DNA of 57,645 nucleotides from Pararcticibacter amylolyticus (GTDB taxonomy: Bacteria > Bacteroidota > Bacteroidia > Sphingobacteriales > Sphingobacteriaceae). The notes under the pieces are model-generated. The model did not search any database and was not told the DNA's origin. It saw only the letters and a program-made list of their open reading frames with translations. Below are positions 26,120 through 34,486 of this stretch, piece after piece; within the stretch, counting starts at the first letter, position 1; the number at the start of each line of letters is the position of its first letter. The stretch spans positions 76,042-133,686 of the forward strand of contig NZ_QEAS01000016.1 in NCBI RefSeq assembly GCF_003130405.1. The letters run 5' to 3'. The position numbers and the translations under genes are program-made.

Positions 26120-27532
26120 ATGAAAGCAAAGACATTATTGTATGATAAGATAGCCGCTGATATTGAGCGGCAGATCGCCGGGCAAGTGCTGAGGGTTGGC
26201 GATAAACTGCCTTCGTTGCGCACTATATGTGAGCAATACAATGTGAGCCAAACCACGGCATTGCAAGCTTATTACCAGTTAGAAGCAAAATCCCTGATCG
26301 AATCGCGGCCGCGTTCCGGTTATTTTGTGCACCGGCCGGCAAAGCGGGTCTTGCCCTTGCCTGCGGTTAGTTCGCCGGACGGGGCTTCAGGGGGTGAGTT
26401 GCATGAGGTGATCTCCCGTGTTTACCGGGATATGGGCCACAGCGGCGCTGTACCGCTTTCACTTGGCGTGCCTGCGCTGGAATTACTGCCCGTTGCTAAA
26501 CTGAACAAGGGTTTGCTTCGTGCCACCCGAACGCTCTCCGGCAGCGGGCTGGAATATGAGCAGGTGCAGGGCAGCGACCATTTGCGTAGTCAGGTTGCAC
26601 GCTTTTATTCTGGCGAAGGGGTTTCGCTTTCCGGCGATGAACTCGTGGTAACTTCGGGCTGCATGGAAGCTTTGTCGTTGTCGCTGATGGTAACCACCCG
26701 GCGGGGCGACACGATAGCGGTGGAAAGCCCGGTGTATTTCGGCATATTACAGCTCGCTAAAAGTTTAGGGCTTAAGGTGATTGAGCTGCCTGCACATCCG
26801 CAGACAGGCGTAGAAGTTGATGCGTTAAAAAAGGTACTCGCGGCAGGTAAGGTTGCTGCCTGCCTGCTCATTAGTAATTTTAATAATCCCCTGGGCAGCC
26901 TGATGCCTGAAGCGCATAAAAAAGAAGTGGTCCGGCTGATCCAGCACTTTGGTGTCCCGCTGATCGAAGATGACATTTATGGCGAGGTATATTTCGGTAC
27001 GGAACGGCCGCGGTCCTGCCGGTCCTACGACGAGAGCGGATTGGTACTGTGGTGCAGTTCTGTGTCCAAGACGCTCGCTCCCGGTTACCGCATCGGATGG
27101 GTTGCGCCCGGAAAGTTTAAAGACGAGGTCATGCGACTGAAGCTCTACCAGAGCATTGCCGGCACCACCATTACGCAAGAGGTGATCGCTGATTTATTAG
27201 AGACCGGGCGGTATGCGCATCACCTGCGCGGCTTGCGGCAAACATTACAGACGAATGCATTGCGCTATAGCCACGCTATAGCCCAATACTTTCCTAAGGG
27301 CACATGTATCAGCCGGCCCCAGGGTGGGTTTATGCTTTGGGTAGGACTTGCAGACCACGTCGATTCGGTTAAGCTGTATGAGAGGGCCATCAAACAAAAC
27401 ATAAGTATAGCGCCGGGCAGCATGTTTTCCCTGCAAGGCCAATACCACAACTGCATGCGTTTAAGCTATGGCATGCCCTGGAATGAAAATATTGAAGGGG
27501 CATTGAAAAAATTAGGAAACCTGATCATATAG
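26120..27532 (+). CDS. MocR-type GntR/aminotransferase regulator
   Basis: A 470-residue fusion. Residues 1-75 are a GntR winged helix ('KLPSLRTICEQYNVSQTTAL'), and the rest is a fold-type I aminotransferase domain with the PLP Lys in 'SSVSKTLAPGYRIGW' and 'LISNFNNPLGSLMPE' in the core. MocR regulators use PLP or an amino acid as effector. It is divergent from ilvE and is followed after 2 nt by an AraC gene. Control of ilvE or of its own operon in response to amino acid or vitamin B6 state is inferred. All key segments are present, so it looks intact. Confidence 0.94.
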   Translation: MKAKTLLYDKIAADIERQIAGQVLRVGDKLPSLRTICEQYNVSQTTALQAYYQLEAKSLIESRPRSGYFVHRPAKRVLPLPAVSSPDGASGGELHEVISRVYRDMGHSGAVPLSLGVPALELLPVAKLNKGLLRATRTLSGSGLEYEQVQGSDHLRSQVARFYSGEGVSLSGDELVVTSGCMEALSLSLMVTTRRGDTIAVESPVYFGILQLAKSLGLKVIELPAHPQTGVEVDALKKVLAAGKVAACLLISNFNNPLGSLMPEAHKKEVVRLIQHFGVPLIEDDIYGEVYFGTERPRSCRSYDESGLVLWCSSVSKTLAPGYRIGWVAPGKFKDEVMRLKLYQSIAGTTITQEVIADLLETGRYAHHLRGLRQTLQTNALRYSHAIAQYFPKGTCISRPQGGFMLWVGLADHVDSVKLYERAIKQNISIAPGSMFSLQGQYHNCMRLSYGMPWNENIEGALKKLGNLII

Positions 27533-27534
27533 TC

Positions 27535-28410
27535 ATGGATATTGTACATGTACCTCTGGCAACAGCCGGACAACCTCAAATTTCGGCTGGCAACATCAGC
27601 TTTGTCGATTACAGCGACCGTGGTAGTCCATTCCGCAACCGGGTATTTTTCGACAGCTATGCATTCAGCTTTGTGCAGCATGGGCAAAAACGGATCTACC
27701 GCGCGGCTGGCAGCACCACCCTTACCGAAGGCTATGGAATGCTGATTCCGGAAGGCAATTCCATCATCGCAGAGCACAGCGATACCGATGCGTTGTACAG
27801 CAGTTTCATCGTCTTTTTTCCCGGGCAAATGGGTCGTGACTTTTTGGCCTCGCGAACTTTGCCGCAGAAACCGGAAAAGCCTGAAGCACCCTACATTCAT
27901 TTTAAAACGGATGCTTATATCAGGGAATATGTGCGGCATATCCGGTCGCTGATACAAATGCGGCAAAGCCTTTCCGTGGAAATAGCGAAACTTAAATTGA
28001 ATGAACTGTTGACCGCCACGTACGAACTGGCACCGGAACTTTTATCTGCCGTGTTTGGCAAAGGCACGGCAGCTTCACTGCAAAATCTGGTGGAGCAGAA
28101 CTTGCTTACCCCCCTGAGTCTTGATGAACTGGCGTTCCTGTGCAACCGCAGCCTCTCGTCCTTCAAACGGGATTTTATGCAGGCTTACGGATTATCTCCT
28201 CAAAAATACATCCGCGAACGCAGGCTGGAAATGGCTTGTGCTGAACTTGCAAAAGGAAAACTTGCAAGTGAACTGTACCTTGATTATGGTTATGAGCATG
28301 TCGCCAACTTTAATACGGCTTTTAAGCGGAAATTCGGCGTTACGCCCGCGGACTACCGTAAGGCAGCGGGAATGGGCTTTTCGCAAAAGTTTTTGGACGT
28401 TTCGCAATAA
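27535..28410 (+). CDS. AraC-family transcriptional regulator (ExsA-like N-terminus)
   Basis: A 291-residue regulator. The N-terminal half is a cupin-like sensor ('FVQHGQKRIYRAAG', 'GYGMLIPEGNS'), and the C-terminal half has the AraC helix-turn-helix pair ('LDELAFLCNRSLSSFKRDFM' and 'YGYEHVANFNTAFKRKFG', ending 'VTPADYRKAA'). Its start is 2 nt after the MocR stop, so the two are co-transcribed and probably coupled. It is not a close relative of the AraC genes at 21364 and 50418. Next comes a secreted PEBP-like protein after 32 nt. Targets are unknown. Confidence 0.93.
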   Translation: MDIVHVPLATAGQPQISAGNISFVDYSDRGSPFRNRVFFDSYAFSFVQHGQKRIYRAAGSTTLTEGYGMLIPEGNSIIAEHSDTDALYSSFIVFFPGQMGRDFLASRTLPQKPEKPEAPYIHFKTDAYIREYVRHIRSLIQMRQSLSVEIAKLKLNELLTATYELAPELLSAVFGKGTAASLQNLVEQNLLTPLSLDELAFLCNRSLSSFKRDFMQAYGLSPQKYIRERRLEMACAELAKGKLASELYLDYGYEHVANFNTAFKRKFGVTPADYRKAAGMGFSQKFLDVSQ

Positions 28411-28442
28411 CCAGGCATCAGTGCAGGCAGGGATATTTGAAC

Positions 28443-28985
28443 ATGAAGAATATCCTTTTTACGGCTTGTTTATTTTTATGCGCCAGTTTTACCTCTGGCC
28501 AAACATTTACACTTTCCAGCGCTGACCTGGGCGGGCAGTTCACCAATGAGTTTATAGCCGCGAACTTTGGCTGCACTGGCAGCAACAAATCCCCGGAATT
28601 ACACTGGACGAATGCACCGGCCGGAACCAAGAGCTTTGCAGTAACTATGTATGATGCAGACGCGCCGACCGGCAGCGGGTTTTGGCATTGGGTACTTGTA
28701 GATATCCCGTCAAACGTTATGCAATTGAAAAGTGGTGCAGGCAGCATACCACAAAAGCTTGCGCCCGACGGCAGTCTGCAAAGCTTAAATGATACGGGAG
28801 CACCGGGTTACCAGGGGCCCTGCCCGCCGGAAGGTGAAACAGCGCACCGGTATATCATTACGGTTTACGCGCTTAACACGCCTAAGTTAGGGACAAGCAG
28901 TCAGTCCACCGCCGCGCTGACCGGCTTTATGCTACACAGCGCAACGATCGCCAGGGCATCATTAATAGTTTATTGCAAACGCTGA
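28443..28985 (+). CDS. YbhB/YbcL-type PEBP family protein, exported
   Basis: A 180-residue protein with a signal peptide ('ACLFLCASFTSGQ', cleavage near residue 19) and a phosphatidylethanolamine-binding (Raf-kinase-inhibitor-like) domain. Family motifs seen: 'MYDADAPTGSGFWHWVLVDI', 'GAPGYQGPCPPEG', and 'HRYIITVYAL'. The bacterial role of YbhB-like proteins is not settled; ligand binding in the periplasm is plausible here because of the signal. The frame opens with a TTG at 28437, but the ATG at 28443 starts the signal peptide better. It lies between an AraC gene and a PanE-like gene in a likely operon. Confidence 0.92.
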   Translation: MKNILFTACLFLCASFTSGQTFTLSSADLGGQFTNEFIAANFGCTGSNKSPELHWTNAPAGTKSFAVTMYDADAPTGSGFWHWVLVDIPSNVMQLKSGAGSIPQKLAPDGSLQSLNDTGAPGYQGPCPPEGETAHRYIITVYALNTPKLGTSSQSTAALTGFMLHSATIARASLIVYCKR

Positions 28986-28994
28986 TCAAAGGCC

Positions 28995-29906
28995 ATGATA
29001 TATCTTATTGGCGCGGGTGCCATTGGCAAAGCTCTAGCGGTGATGCTGACGCAAAGCGGCAGGCAAGTACTGCTGGTAAGAAGCAGTGTCGACCAGGATG
29101 CGGATAATATCGAAAATATCACTGTGCGGTTACCGGACGGTAGTACGTTAACATCGGACGTGACCATTAAAACCTTCAATACACTTCGGAATATGAAGGG
29201 CATTTTGCTGGTAACAAGCAAGTCTTATGGAAATACAAGCATTGCCGGCGAGCTCGCTGCTATCAAGCCCGAGGGGCCAATCGTATTGCTGCAGAACGGG
29301 CTGGACATTGAGCAGCCATTTATTGACAGTGGTTTCAATAGCATTTACCGTTGTGTATTGATGGCTACCAGCCAGTTTATTGCTGACGGAACCATTCAGT
29401 TTAAACCGGTAGCGGCCAGTCTGGTCGGTGTGGTCAGTGGTAACAACGAGGAGTTGGGAGAGGTCATAGCACAGATTGACAATCCATGGTTCCCGTTCAG
29501 GGAGGAAAATCCAATACTTTACGTCGTTTGGAAAAAGGTGATCGCCAACTGCGTTTTCAATTCCATCTGTCCGTTGCTGGATATCGATAATGGCATATTT
29601 TACAGAAACGCAGACGCACTGAGACTGGCGCGTACCATCATCGACGAATGTGTTCAGGTGGCCGGGAAGGCCGGCATATCGCTGGATAGCGAAGAACTTG
29701 AGCAACTTGTATTGAATATCAGCCGGTCTTCGGACGGGCAGTTCATTTCAACTCTGCAAGATATCCGGAACCGCCGGCAAACGGAGATTGAAACCTTAAA
29801 CCTGGCCGTCGCAGCGCAGGCAGAAATGCTCCAGGCGGCACACCTGGTAATTGCAACGCGCTTTCTGGGAAAGATGATCCAGCTCAAATCAAAATTAATT
29901 TTATAA
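28995..29906 (+). CDS. Ketopantoate reductase (PanE/ApbA) family protein
   Basis: A 303-residue NAD(P)-dependent reductase. It opens with the Rossmann motif 'LIGAGAIGKALAVML', then 'LLVTSKSY' and 'LLQNGLDIE' as in ApbA domains, the catalytic-type Lys in 'VVWKKVIANCVFNSICPLL', and a helical C-terminal half. True PanE reduces 2-dehydropantoate to pantoate for coenzyme A. It starts 9 nt after the PEBP gene. Pantoate is made from 2-ketoisovalerate, the keto acid that IlvE handles, and ilvE is divergent from this operon, so a metabolic link is possible. Many ApbA paralogues act on other substrates, so the exact reaction is uncertain. Confidence 0.85.
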   Translation: MIYLIGAGAIGKALAVMLTQSGRQVLLVRSSVDQDADNIENITVRLPDGSTLTSDVTIKTFNTLRNMKGILLVTSKSYGNTSIAGELAAIKPEGPIVLLQNGLDIEQPFIDSGFNSIYRCVLMATSQFIADGTIQFKPVAASLVGVVSGNNEELGEVIAQIDNPWFPFREENPILYVVWKKVIANCVFNSICPLLDIDNGIFYRNADALRLARTIIDECVQVAGKAGISLDSEELEQLVLNISRSSDGQFISTLQDIRNRRQTEIETLNLAVAAQAEMLQAAHLVIATRFLGKMIQLKSKLIL

Positions 29907-30000
29907 ATATGCATCGATCCGGGAACCCGGTATGGAAAGCAGGTCCGGACACCATGGGAAGCTTCGACCGTTTGCCCGGCTGCTTTTCAACTTTGTTATC

Positions 30001-30008
30001 TATTTTTG
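30001..30008 (+). promoter_or_regulatory. Candidate promoter box of the DinB-like gene
   Basis: TATTTTTG fits TAnnTTTG exactly, 39 nt before the ATG at 30048. No TTTG is found at the right distance upstream, so only half of the promoter is supported. Confidence 0.3.
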
Positions 30009-30047
30009 TTACAGCATGAAAACAGTAAACTTCAGAACACTAAATAA

Positions 30048-30569
30048 ATGGAAACAGCCTTTTTAACCAGCGCCATTAAGCAGTTCAGATACTATAAGCA
30101 ATTAGGCGAAAAGACCTTTGCCCAGCTGCCGGATGAACATTTGTTCTGGCAGTATAATGCTGAAAGCAATAGCATTGCGACTATTGTTAAACACCTCGCC
30201 GGCAACATGCTGAGCAGGTGGACAGACTTTTTGGTAACTGACGGGGAAAAGGATTGGCGTAACCGTGACAGTGAGTTTGAGAACGACGTTGCAACGAGAG
30301 CAGAAATGCTGGCGTTATGGGACAAAGGCTGGCAGATATTACTGGACACGCTGGTTGAACTGAAGGAAAATGACCTGGACCGCATCATATATATCCGCAA
30401 TGAAGAACATACGGTTGTGGAAGCGATCAACCGCCAGTTAGCACATTATCCGTACCATATTGGCCAGATCGTTTACATTGGCAAGCAACTCGCTTATAGC
30501 TGGCAGTCTTTATCCATTCCACGTGGCGGATCTCAAAGTTTTAACGAGGAGAAATTTGGGAAAAGATAG
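30048..30569 (+). CDS. DinB/DUF1572-like four-helix protein
   Basis: A 173-residue soluble protein of the DinB/YfiT-like superfamily. Three His residues that would hold a metal are in place: one in 'TIVKHLAGNM' and two in 'LAHYPYHIGQ'. The family includes thiol transferases using bacillithiol and many members without a known activity. It has no signal peptide. It stands alone: 142 nt after the PanE-like gene and 280 nt before a remnant on the other strand. That gap (30570-30849) shows no gene or structure I can support. Confidence 0.88.
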   Translation: METAFLTSAIKQFRYYKQLGEKTFAQLPDEHLFWQYNAESNSIATIVKHLAGNMLSRWTDFLVTDGEKDWRNRDSEFENDVATRAEMLALWDKGWQILLDTLVELKENDLDRIIYIRNEEHTVVEAINRQLAHYPYHIGQIVYIGKQLAYSWQSLSIPRGGSQSFNEEKFGKR

Positions 30570-30849
30570 GCCATAAGTTACCGGCACTCTTCATCACCTC
30601 TATCGAACTCCTTTTTTTTCTGGTCATCACTATGGACGTAAACCATTTTCATTTCCAGTTTTGTAAGTCACATAATTTGCTCTAGATCTTTTGTCTAAAG
30701 AGCATGGACCTGCATGGTCAAGTCTCCCCTATTCTCCATCCCCTATCCTGTTCAGGATAAGAGAACGCAGGTCAGCGACGTCTCATGGCCGCAAATTATC
30801 CGGTTAAATTTAAAGAATCGATTAAATTGTCTTTCGGTCCTGAATAATT

Positions 30850-31338
30850 TCAGCCACCCGTAAGCCGCCAAAAATTGACTGCCTCACGGGGCGCACTAAA
30901 ATCCAGGTTTACTTTACCCATAAGTTTGGGAAATTTAGCTATGGATTGCGGCACTACATGGCCACCTCCGTGCACGGTAAGTAAGGAAACAAGTTCATGC
31001 TGATCCTGCAACCATATCCTTCTTTCTACACTTGTCAAATCATCCGGATGTATATGTTGGAATCTTATAGTTTGTGTTGTCTTTGCTCCGTCATGGCTTT
31101 CGACAAATATTTCAGCTGTGCCTAATGCACTGATAACGTTGCCAAGTGACCTGCCAAAAAATTTCACTCTGCCACCTTCATAAGGAATGATAGGATCTGC
31201 GGTGCCATTGATCATTAATACTGGTGGCATTGATGTACGAAGGCTGTCAGTCAGGTTTTCAGGTGTGGGAAGGTTAGCCCCTACCGTAGTGATGCCCGCA
31301 AGTAAACCAGGGTTGGATATGGCCAGCCGATTCTTAAT
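30850..31338 (-). pseudogene. C-terminal remnant of a PHB-depolymerase-like esterase
   Basis: An open frame runs from a stop at 31339-31341 to 30850. It reads 'ISNPGLLAGITTVGANLPTP', then 'VLMINGTADPIIPYEGG' with the catalytic Asp type motif, and later 'VHGGGHVVP' with the catalytic His. This is the C-terminal half of an LpqC/polyhydroxybutyrate-depolymerase-type alpha/beta hydrolase. The signal peptide, the oxyanion part and the nucleophile Ser motif (GxSxGG) are missing, and there is no start codon before the conserved part. It lies 86 nt past the end of the DHA2 transporter gene. It is a truncated gene, probably not functional. Confidence 0.8.
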
Positions 31339-31424
31339 TTACACACTTTGAACGAAACATAGTAAAGGTATTTTCATACATTGCGAAAATTTGTGTATTT
31401 CGGTTGAAATTGAATGCCTGTGTG

Positions 31425-32978
31425 TTAATGATCAGCAATGACCACACCGGTCGCAGCCGGATTTTTAGAGGATCTGATCACCAACAGCAATAGCGGCAGG
31501 GTTAATGCAAATAAAAGCCCGATCAGAATAAAATCGTCCACATAACTGAGCATGGCTGCCTGCCTGACAACAGTTTGCTCCATGATAGCCATGCCCTTTG
31601 TTTTGGCATCAATAGCACTGATACCTTTTTGCTGAAAATAGGATGTTAGCGCATGGAGCCGCTGCGCAGCTTCAACATTGGTGCTCGTAATGTTGGTCAA
31701 CAAATCACTGCGATGAACGGCAACCCGGTGCGCGGTGTAAGTATTTACGATAGATATTCCGAATGCACCTCCCAATTGCCGCATCATATTATTCAGGGCA
31801 GCACCCTGTGGTATCTCCGCAGCCGGTAAAGAAGAAACCGCCAGCATGGTAAGCGGCACGGTAAGAAAGGCCATACCCAGCGCACGGAATATTAAATTGA
31901 TCGTAATTGCGTGCGCAGAGGTATCAAAATTTATACCCGACATGTTCCAGTTAAAGTAAATAAAACATAGGAAACCGGCCGCTACGACCAGTAATGGAGA
32001 AACACCGCTTTGGATAAACTTTCCGGATACAATAAGTCCGACGATTGCAATAACAGCTCCGGGCAGCAACAGAAACCCGGTTTCGGTTGGAGAAAAGCCG
32101 AGTAAACGCTGGGAAATTACCGGTGTAAGAAACACCGACGTGAACATGCCGATACCCGTTATAAAGGTCATTATAGCTGCTATAGTCAGCGATTTGCTTT
32201 TGAACACCCGGAGATTGACCACAGGATGCGGGACATGCAGTTCCCACATCACAAATGCAGTGAGCGCAACGATGGCTGTAATGGTAAGTACGGTGATATA
32301 TCGTGTGTCAAACCAGTCTTCTGTTTGTCCGCGTTCAAGCACGGTTTGTAATGCACCGATACCGATAGCTAATAACGCAATACCTAACCAGTCTACCTTA
32401 CTTACCTTAGGCTTGACAGTCGGTTCGGTGAGTAAAAAATAACAAGAAATTGCGGCGAGTATGCCTATGGGCACATTAATATAAAAGATGAGCGGCCATG
32501 AGTAATTATCGGTAATGATACCGCCCATTGTAGGGCCTATCGTAGGACCGATAAATACGCCAATACCAAAAATTGCACTGGCTACTCCTTGTTTTTCCTT
32601 CGGAAAGAGTTCAAAAATAACCGCTTGTGATACTGAAAGTAAAGCACCACCACCGAGTCCCTGTAAAAAGCGGAAGAAGACCAGCGTCCAGATATTACCG
32701 GCGCTGCCGCACATGAATGAACAGACCACAAACAGAACTATCGATCCGATGTAGTATTTCCGCCTTCCCAAAATGGCGGTCAGGAAGCTGGTGATCGGGA
32801 TAATGATCACATTGGCGATAGCATAGGCCGTAATCACCCAGGTGGTATCTTCCAGGGTTGCACCCAGGTTCCCGCTCATGTGCGATAACGCCACGTTTAC
32901 GATGGTGGTATCGATAAGTTCCATTACCGCAGCAAGCAGCATAGTGATGATCAACAGGGATCGTTTAAAGTCATTCAT
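31425..32978 (-). CDS. DHA2-family MFS drug efflux transporter (EmrB/QacA type)
   Basis: A 517-residue proton-driven efflux pump of the inner membrane with 14 predicted helices. It opens with 'MELIDTTIVNVALSHMSG' (DHA2 motif D1), has 'LGRRKYYIGSIVLF' (motif A) between helices 2 and 3, and 'FGIGVFIGPTIGPTMGGII' (antiporter motif C) in helix 5. It follows an SDR gene by 69 nt on the same strand, with a hairpin between. The SDR promoter carries a likely HxlR operator, so both may respond to the same compound. Its usual partner, an EmrA-like adaptor, is not beside it. Confidence 0.95.
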   Translation of the reverse strand: MNDFKRSLLIITMLLAAVMELIDTTIVNVALSHMSGNLGATLEDTTWVITAYAIANVIIIPITSFLTAILGRRKYYIGSIVLFVVCSFMCGSAGNIWTLVFFRFLQGLGGGALLSVSQAVIFELFPKEKQGVASAIFGIGVFIGPTIGPTMGGIITDNYSWPLIFYINVPIGILAAISCYFLLTEPTVKPKVSKVDWLGIALLAIGIGALQTVLERGQTEDWFDTRYITVLTITAIVALTAFVMWELHVPHPVVNLRVFKSKSLTIAAIMTFITGIGMFTSVFLTPVISQRLLGFSPTETGFLLLPGAVIAIVGLIVSGKFIQSGVSPLLVVAAGFLCFIYFNWNMSGINFDTSAHAITINLIFRALGMAFLTVPLTMLAVSSLPAAEIPQGAALNNMMRQLGGAFGISIVNTYTAHRVAVHRSDLLTNITSTNVEAAQRLHALTSYFQQKGISAIDAKTKGMAIMEQTVVRQAAMLSYVDDFILIGLLFALTLPLLLLVIRSSKNPAATGVVIADH

Positions 32979-32992
32979 ACAGTCAGATACAT

Positions 32993-33035
32993 TACCACAA
33001 TAGTATCGCCCCTCTGGAACGATCCTATTGTGGTA
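32993..33035 (-). terminator. Stem-loop between SDR and MFS genes
   Basis: TACCACAATAGTATCG pairs with CGATCCTATTGTGGTA (15 of 16 pairs) around an 11-nt loop. There is no U-run on either side, so it may reduce rather than stop read-through from the SDR into the transporter gene, or stabilise the upstream mRNA. Confidence 0.5.
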
Positions 33036-33047
33036 GCAAGTTCAAGT

Positions 33048-33791
33048 TTAACGCTGGTTGATCGCCTGGAACGCCTTTTCTTCTGTAGTAAAGAACTGAT
33101 CGCGAAATCCAACGGTCAGGCCAACGCCTATTTCGTACTGATCCTGCTCAATCCCCTTTAACAAACCTTCTGCTACCTCACTTGCCGGCATACCACGCTC
33201 CTCCCCCCCGATCTCTTTCGAGAATTCGGTATTTACGGTCGGCGGCATCAGTTCAAATACTTTGATGTTAGTATCCTGCGCTAAAGTATAGCGTAATGAC
33301 AAGGTATAGGAATGTACGGCAGCTTTGCTGTCTGAATAACTTGGTATCACAGTCACAGGCGAATAAGCTACAATCGACGTTACGTTGATGACCGCTGCTT
33401 CAGGTTGCTTCTTCAGAACAGGCAGCAGCTTCTCGGTTAAGCTAACGAGAGAAAAGTAATTAGTTTCCATTTCCTGTCTTGCCTTGTCTACCGCGCCGGC
33501 GGTCTCTGAGTGCTGGTATACAAAAGCTTTACCGGCATTGTTGATCAATATGCTCAGTTCAGGATAATTTACATTGATTTCCTTTATTAAGTTGTCTACG
33601 TCGGCTTCACTGGTTATATCACAGGTGATCGCTGTGGTATTTGTTAAGGTATTTGCCGCCTTTTGCAGTTTCTCAGCTGTTCTGCCTAAGATGATGACCT
33701 TGTTTCCTTTTTCACTTAGCAACTTTGCTGTCTCGAACCCAATACCTGAACCACCGCCGGTGATCAGTATCGTTTTATTCGTAATATTCAT
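33048..33791 (-). CDS. SDR family oxidoreductase (DltE-like)
   Basis: A 247-residue classical short-chain dehydrogenase. 'ILITGGGSGIGFETAK' binds the cofactor, 'ILINNAGKAF' follows, the Ser is in 'VINVTSIVAYS' and the catalytic pair in 'YSDSK'. It is similar to the SDR at 51990. The frame runs back to an ATG at 33851, but that codon lies in the predicted promoter: the TACCTTTG box is at 33856-33849, so the ATG at 33791 is the start. It is divergent from an HxlR regulator and upstream of an MFS pump. Confidence 0.93.
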   Translation of the reverse strand: MNITNKTILITGGGSGIGFETAKLLSEKGNKVIILGRTAEKLQKAANTLTNTTAITCDITSEADVDNLIKEINVNYPELSILINNAGKAFVYQHSETAGAVDKARQEMETNYFSLVSLTEKLLPVLKKQPEAAVINVTSIVAYSPVTVIPSYSDSKAAVHSYTLSLRYTLAQDTNIKVFELMPPTVNTEFSKEIGGEERGMPASEVAEGLLKGIEQDQYEIGVGLTVGFRDQFFTTEEKAFQAINQR

Positions 33792-33841
33792 GAGTTTATT
33801 TGTTTTGATTAATATTCTGCTTAACTTTACTTTCATTTTGC

Positions 33842-33880
33842 AAGTAAACAAAGGTAAAATAATTTACTTTTAAAATGCAA
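33842..33880. promoter_or_regulatory. SDR promoter with probable HxlR operator
   Basis: On the minus strand TTG (33880-33878), 21 nt, TACCTTTG (33856-33849). The half-sites AAGTAAA (33842-33848) and TTTACTT (33863-33869) form an inverted repeat with a 14-nt spacer that brackets the TACCTTTG box. GCAAGT also occurs as a direct repeat (33840-33845 and 33877-33882). The divergent gene encodes an HxlR regulator, which normally controls its neighbour from such sites. Confidence 0.6.
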
Positions 33881-33899
33881 GTGAATTTTTGTCATATTT

Positions 33900-34319
33900 A
33901 TGAAAGAAATAAAACACCGGTCAGGCTGTCCGGTAAGCTATACATTAGACTTCTTTGGGGATAAATGGTCACTGTTGATCCTCCGGGACATGATGTTGTT
34001 TGGCAAGACCACCTATGGTGAGTTCCAAAGCTCTGCAGAAAAGATCGCCACCAATATCCTGGCTGACCGCCTTAGTATGCTGGAGCATTACGGCTTTGTG
34101 AACAAGCAGGTAGGTACAGATAAAAAGTCAAAGTTTAGTTATACACTGACAGAAAAAGGGATCAGTCTGGTACCCGTCATCCTGGAGATTGGACTTTGGG
34201 GCGCGCAATTCCACCCGCCGGGGCTTAACCCGGAATTGAAAGCTGCCTTGCAAAATGATCGCCAGGATACTATCCAGGCGATACAGGAAAAATTAAGAAG
34301 CAAGCTCCAGCCAGGGTAA
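33900..34319 (+). CDS. HxlR-family transcriptional regulator
   Basis: A 139-residue winged-helix protein. The family signature is complete: 'CPVSYTLDFFGDKWSLLILR', 'FGKTTYGEFQSSAEKIATNI', and the wing 'YTLTEKGISLVPVILEIG'. The Cys in 'RSGCPV' is the redox-sensing position in quinone- or aldehyde-sensing members. It is divergent from an SDR gene, with an operator-like palindrome over the SDR promoter. A response to electrophiles such as quinones or aldehydes, relieving repression of the SDR and perhaps the MFS pump, is the natural reading but is inference. Confidence 0.95.
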   Translation: MKEIKHRSGCPVSYTLDFFGDKWSLLILRDMMLFGKTTYGEFQSSAEKIATNILADRLSMLEHYGFVNKQVGTDKKSKFSYTLTEKGISLVPVILEIGLWGAQFHPPGLNPELKAALQNDRQDTIQAIQEKLRSKLQPG

Positions 34320-34423
34320 GCAAACCCGACGATAGAAGAATTGGATAATGGGACTGGTCAGGCGAACTGTAACCAGCCGTCTATCAAAGCTCTGTCTTTC
34401 TGTTTGACTTCTTAATTAATCTA

Positions 34424-34457
34424 ACGATCAGGTCTCCTTTATCCGGGACCTGATCGT
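34424..34457. terminator. Hairpin between convergent HxlR and efflux genes
   Basis: A perfect 11-bp inverted repeat (ACGATCAGGTC and GACCTGATCGT) with a 12-nt loop, midway between the two convergent stops. No strong T-run is present on either side; a shared terminator is likely from position. Confidence 0.6.
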
Positions 34458-34486
34458 ATCCTGAACAGCAATTGATACATCATTCC

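Noticed and set aside
29919-29930. CCGGGAACCCGG palindrome after the PanE-like gene as terminator
   Set aside because: Only 5 pairs with a 2-nt loop and no T-run; too weak to call.
33792-33851. Upstream start for the SDR gene
   Set aside because: The codons lie in and just after the promoter box and the HxlR-like palindrome; the cofactor motif begins properly after the ATG at 33791.
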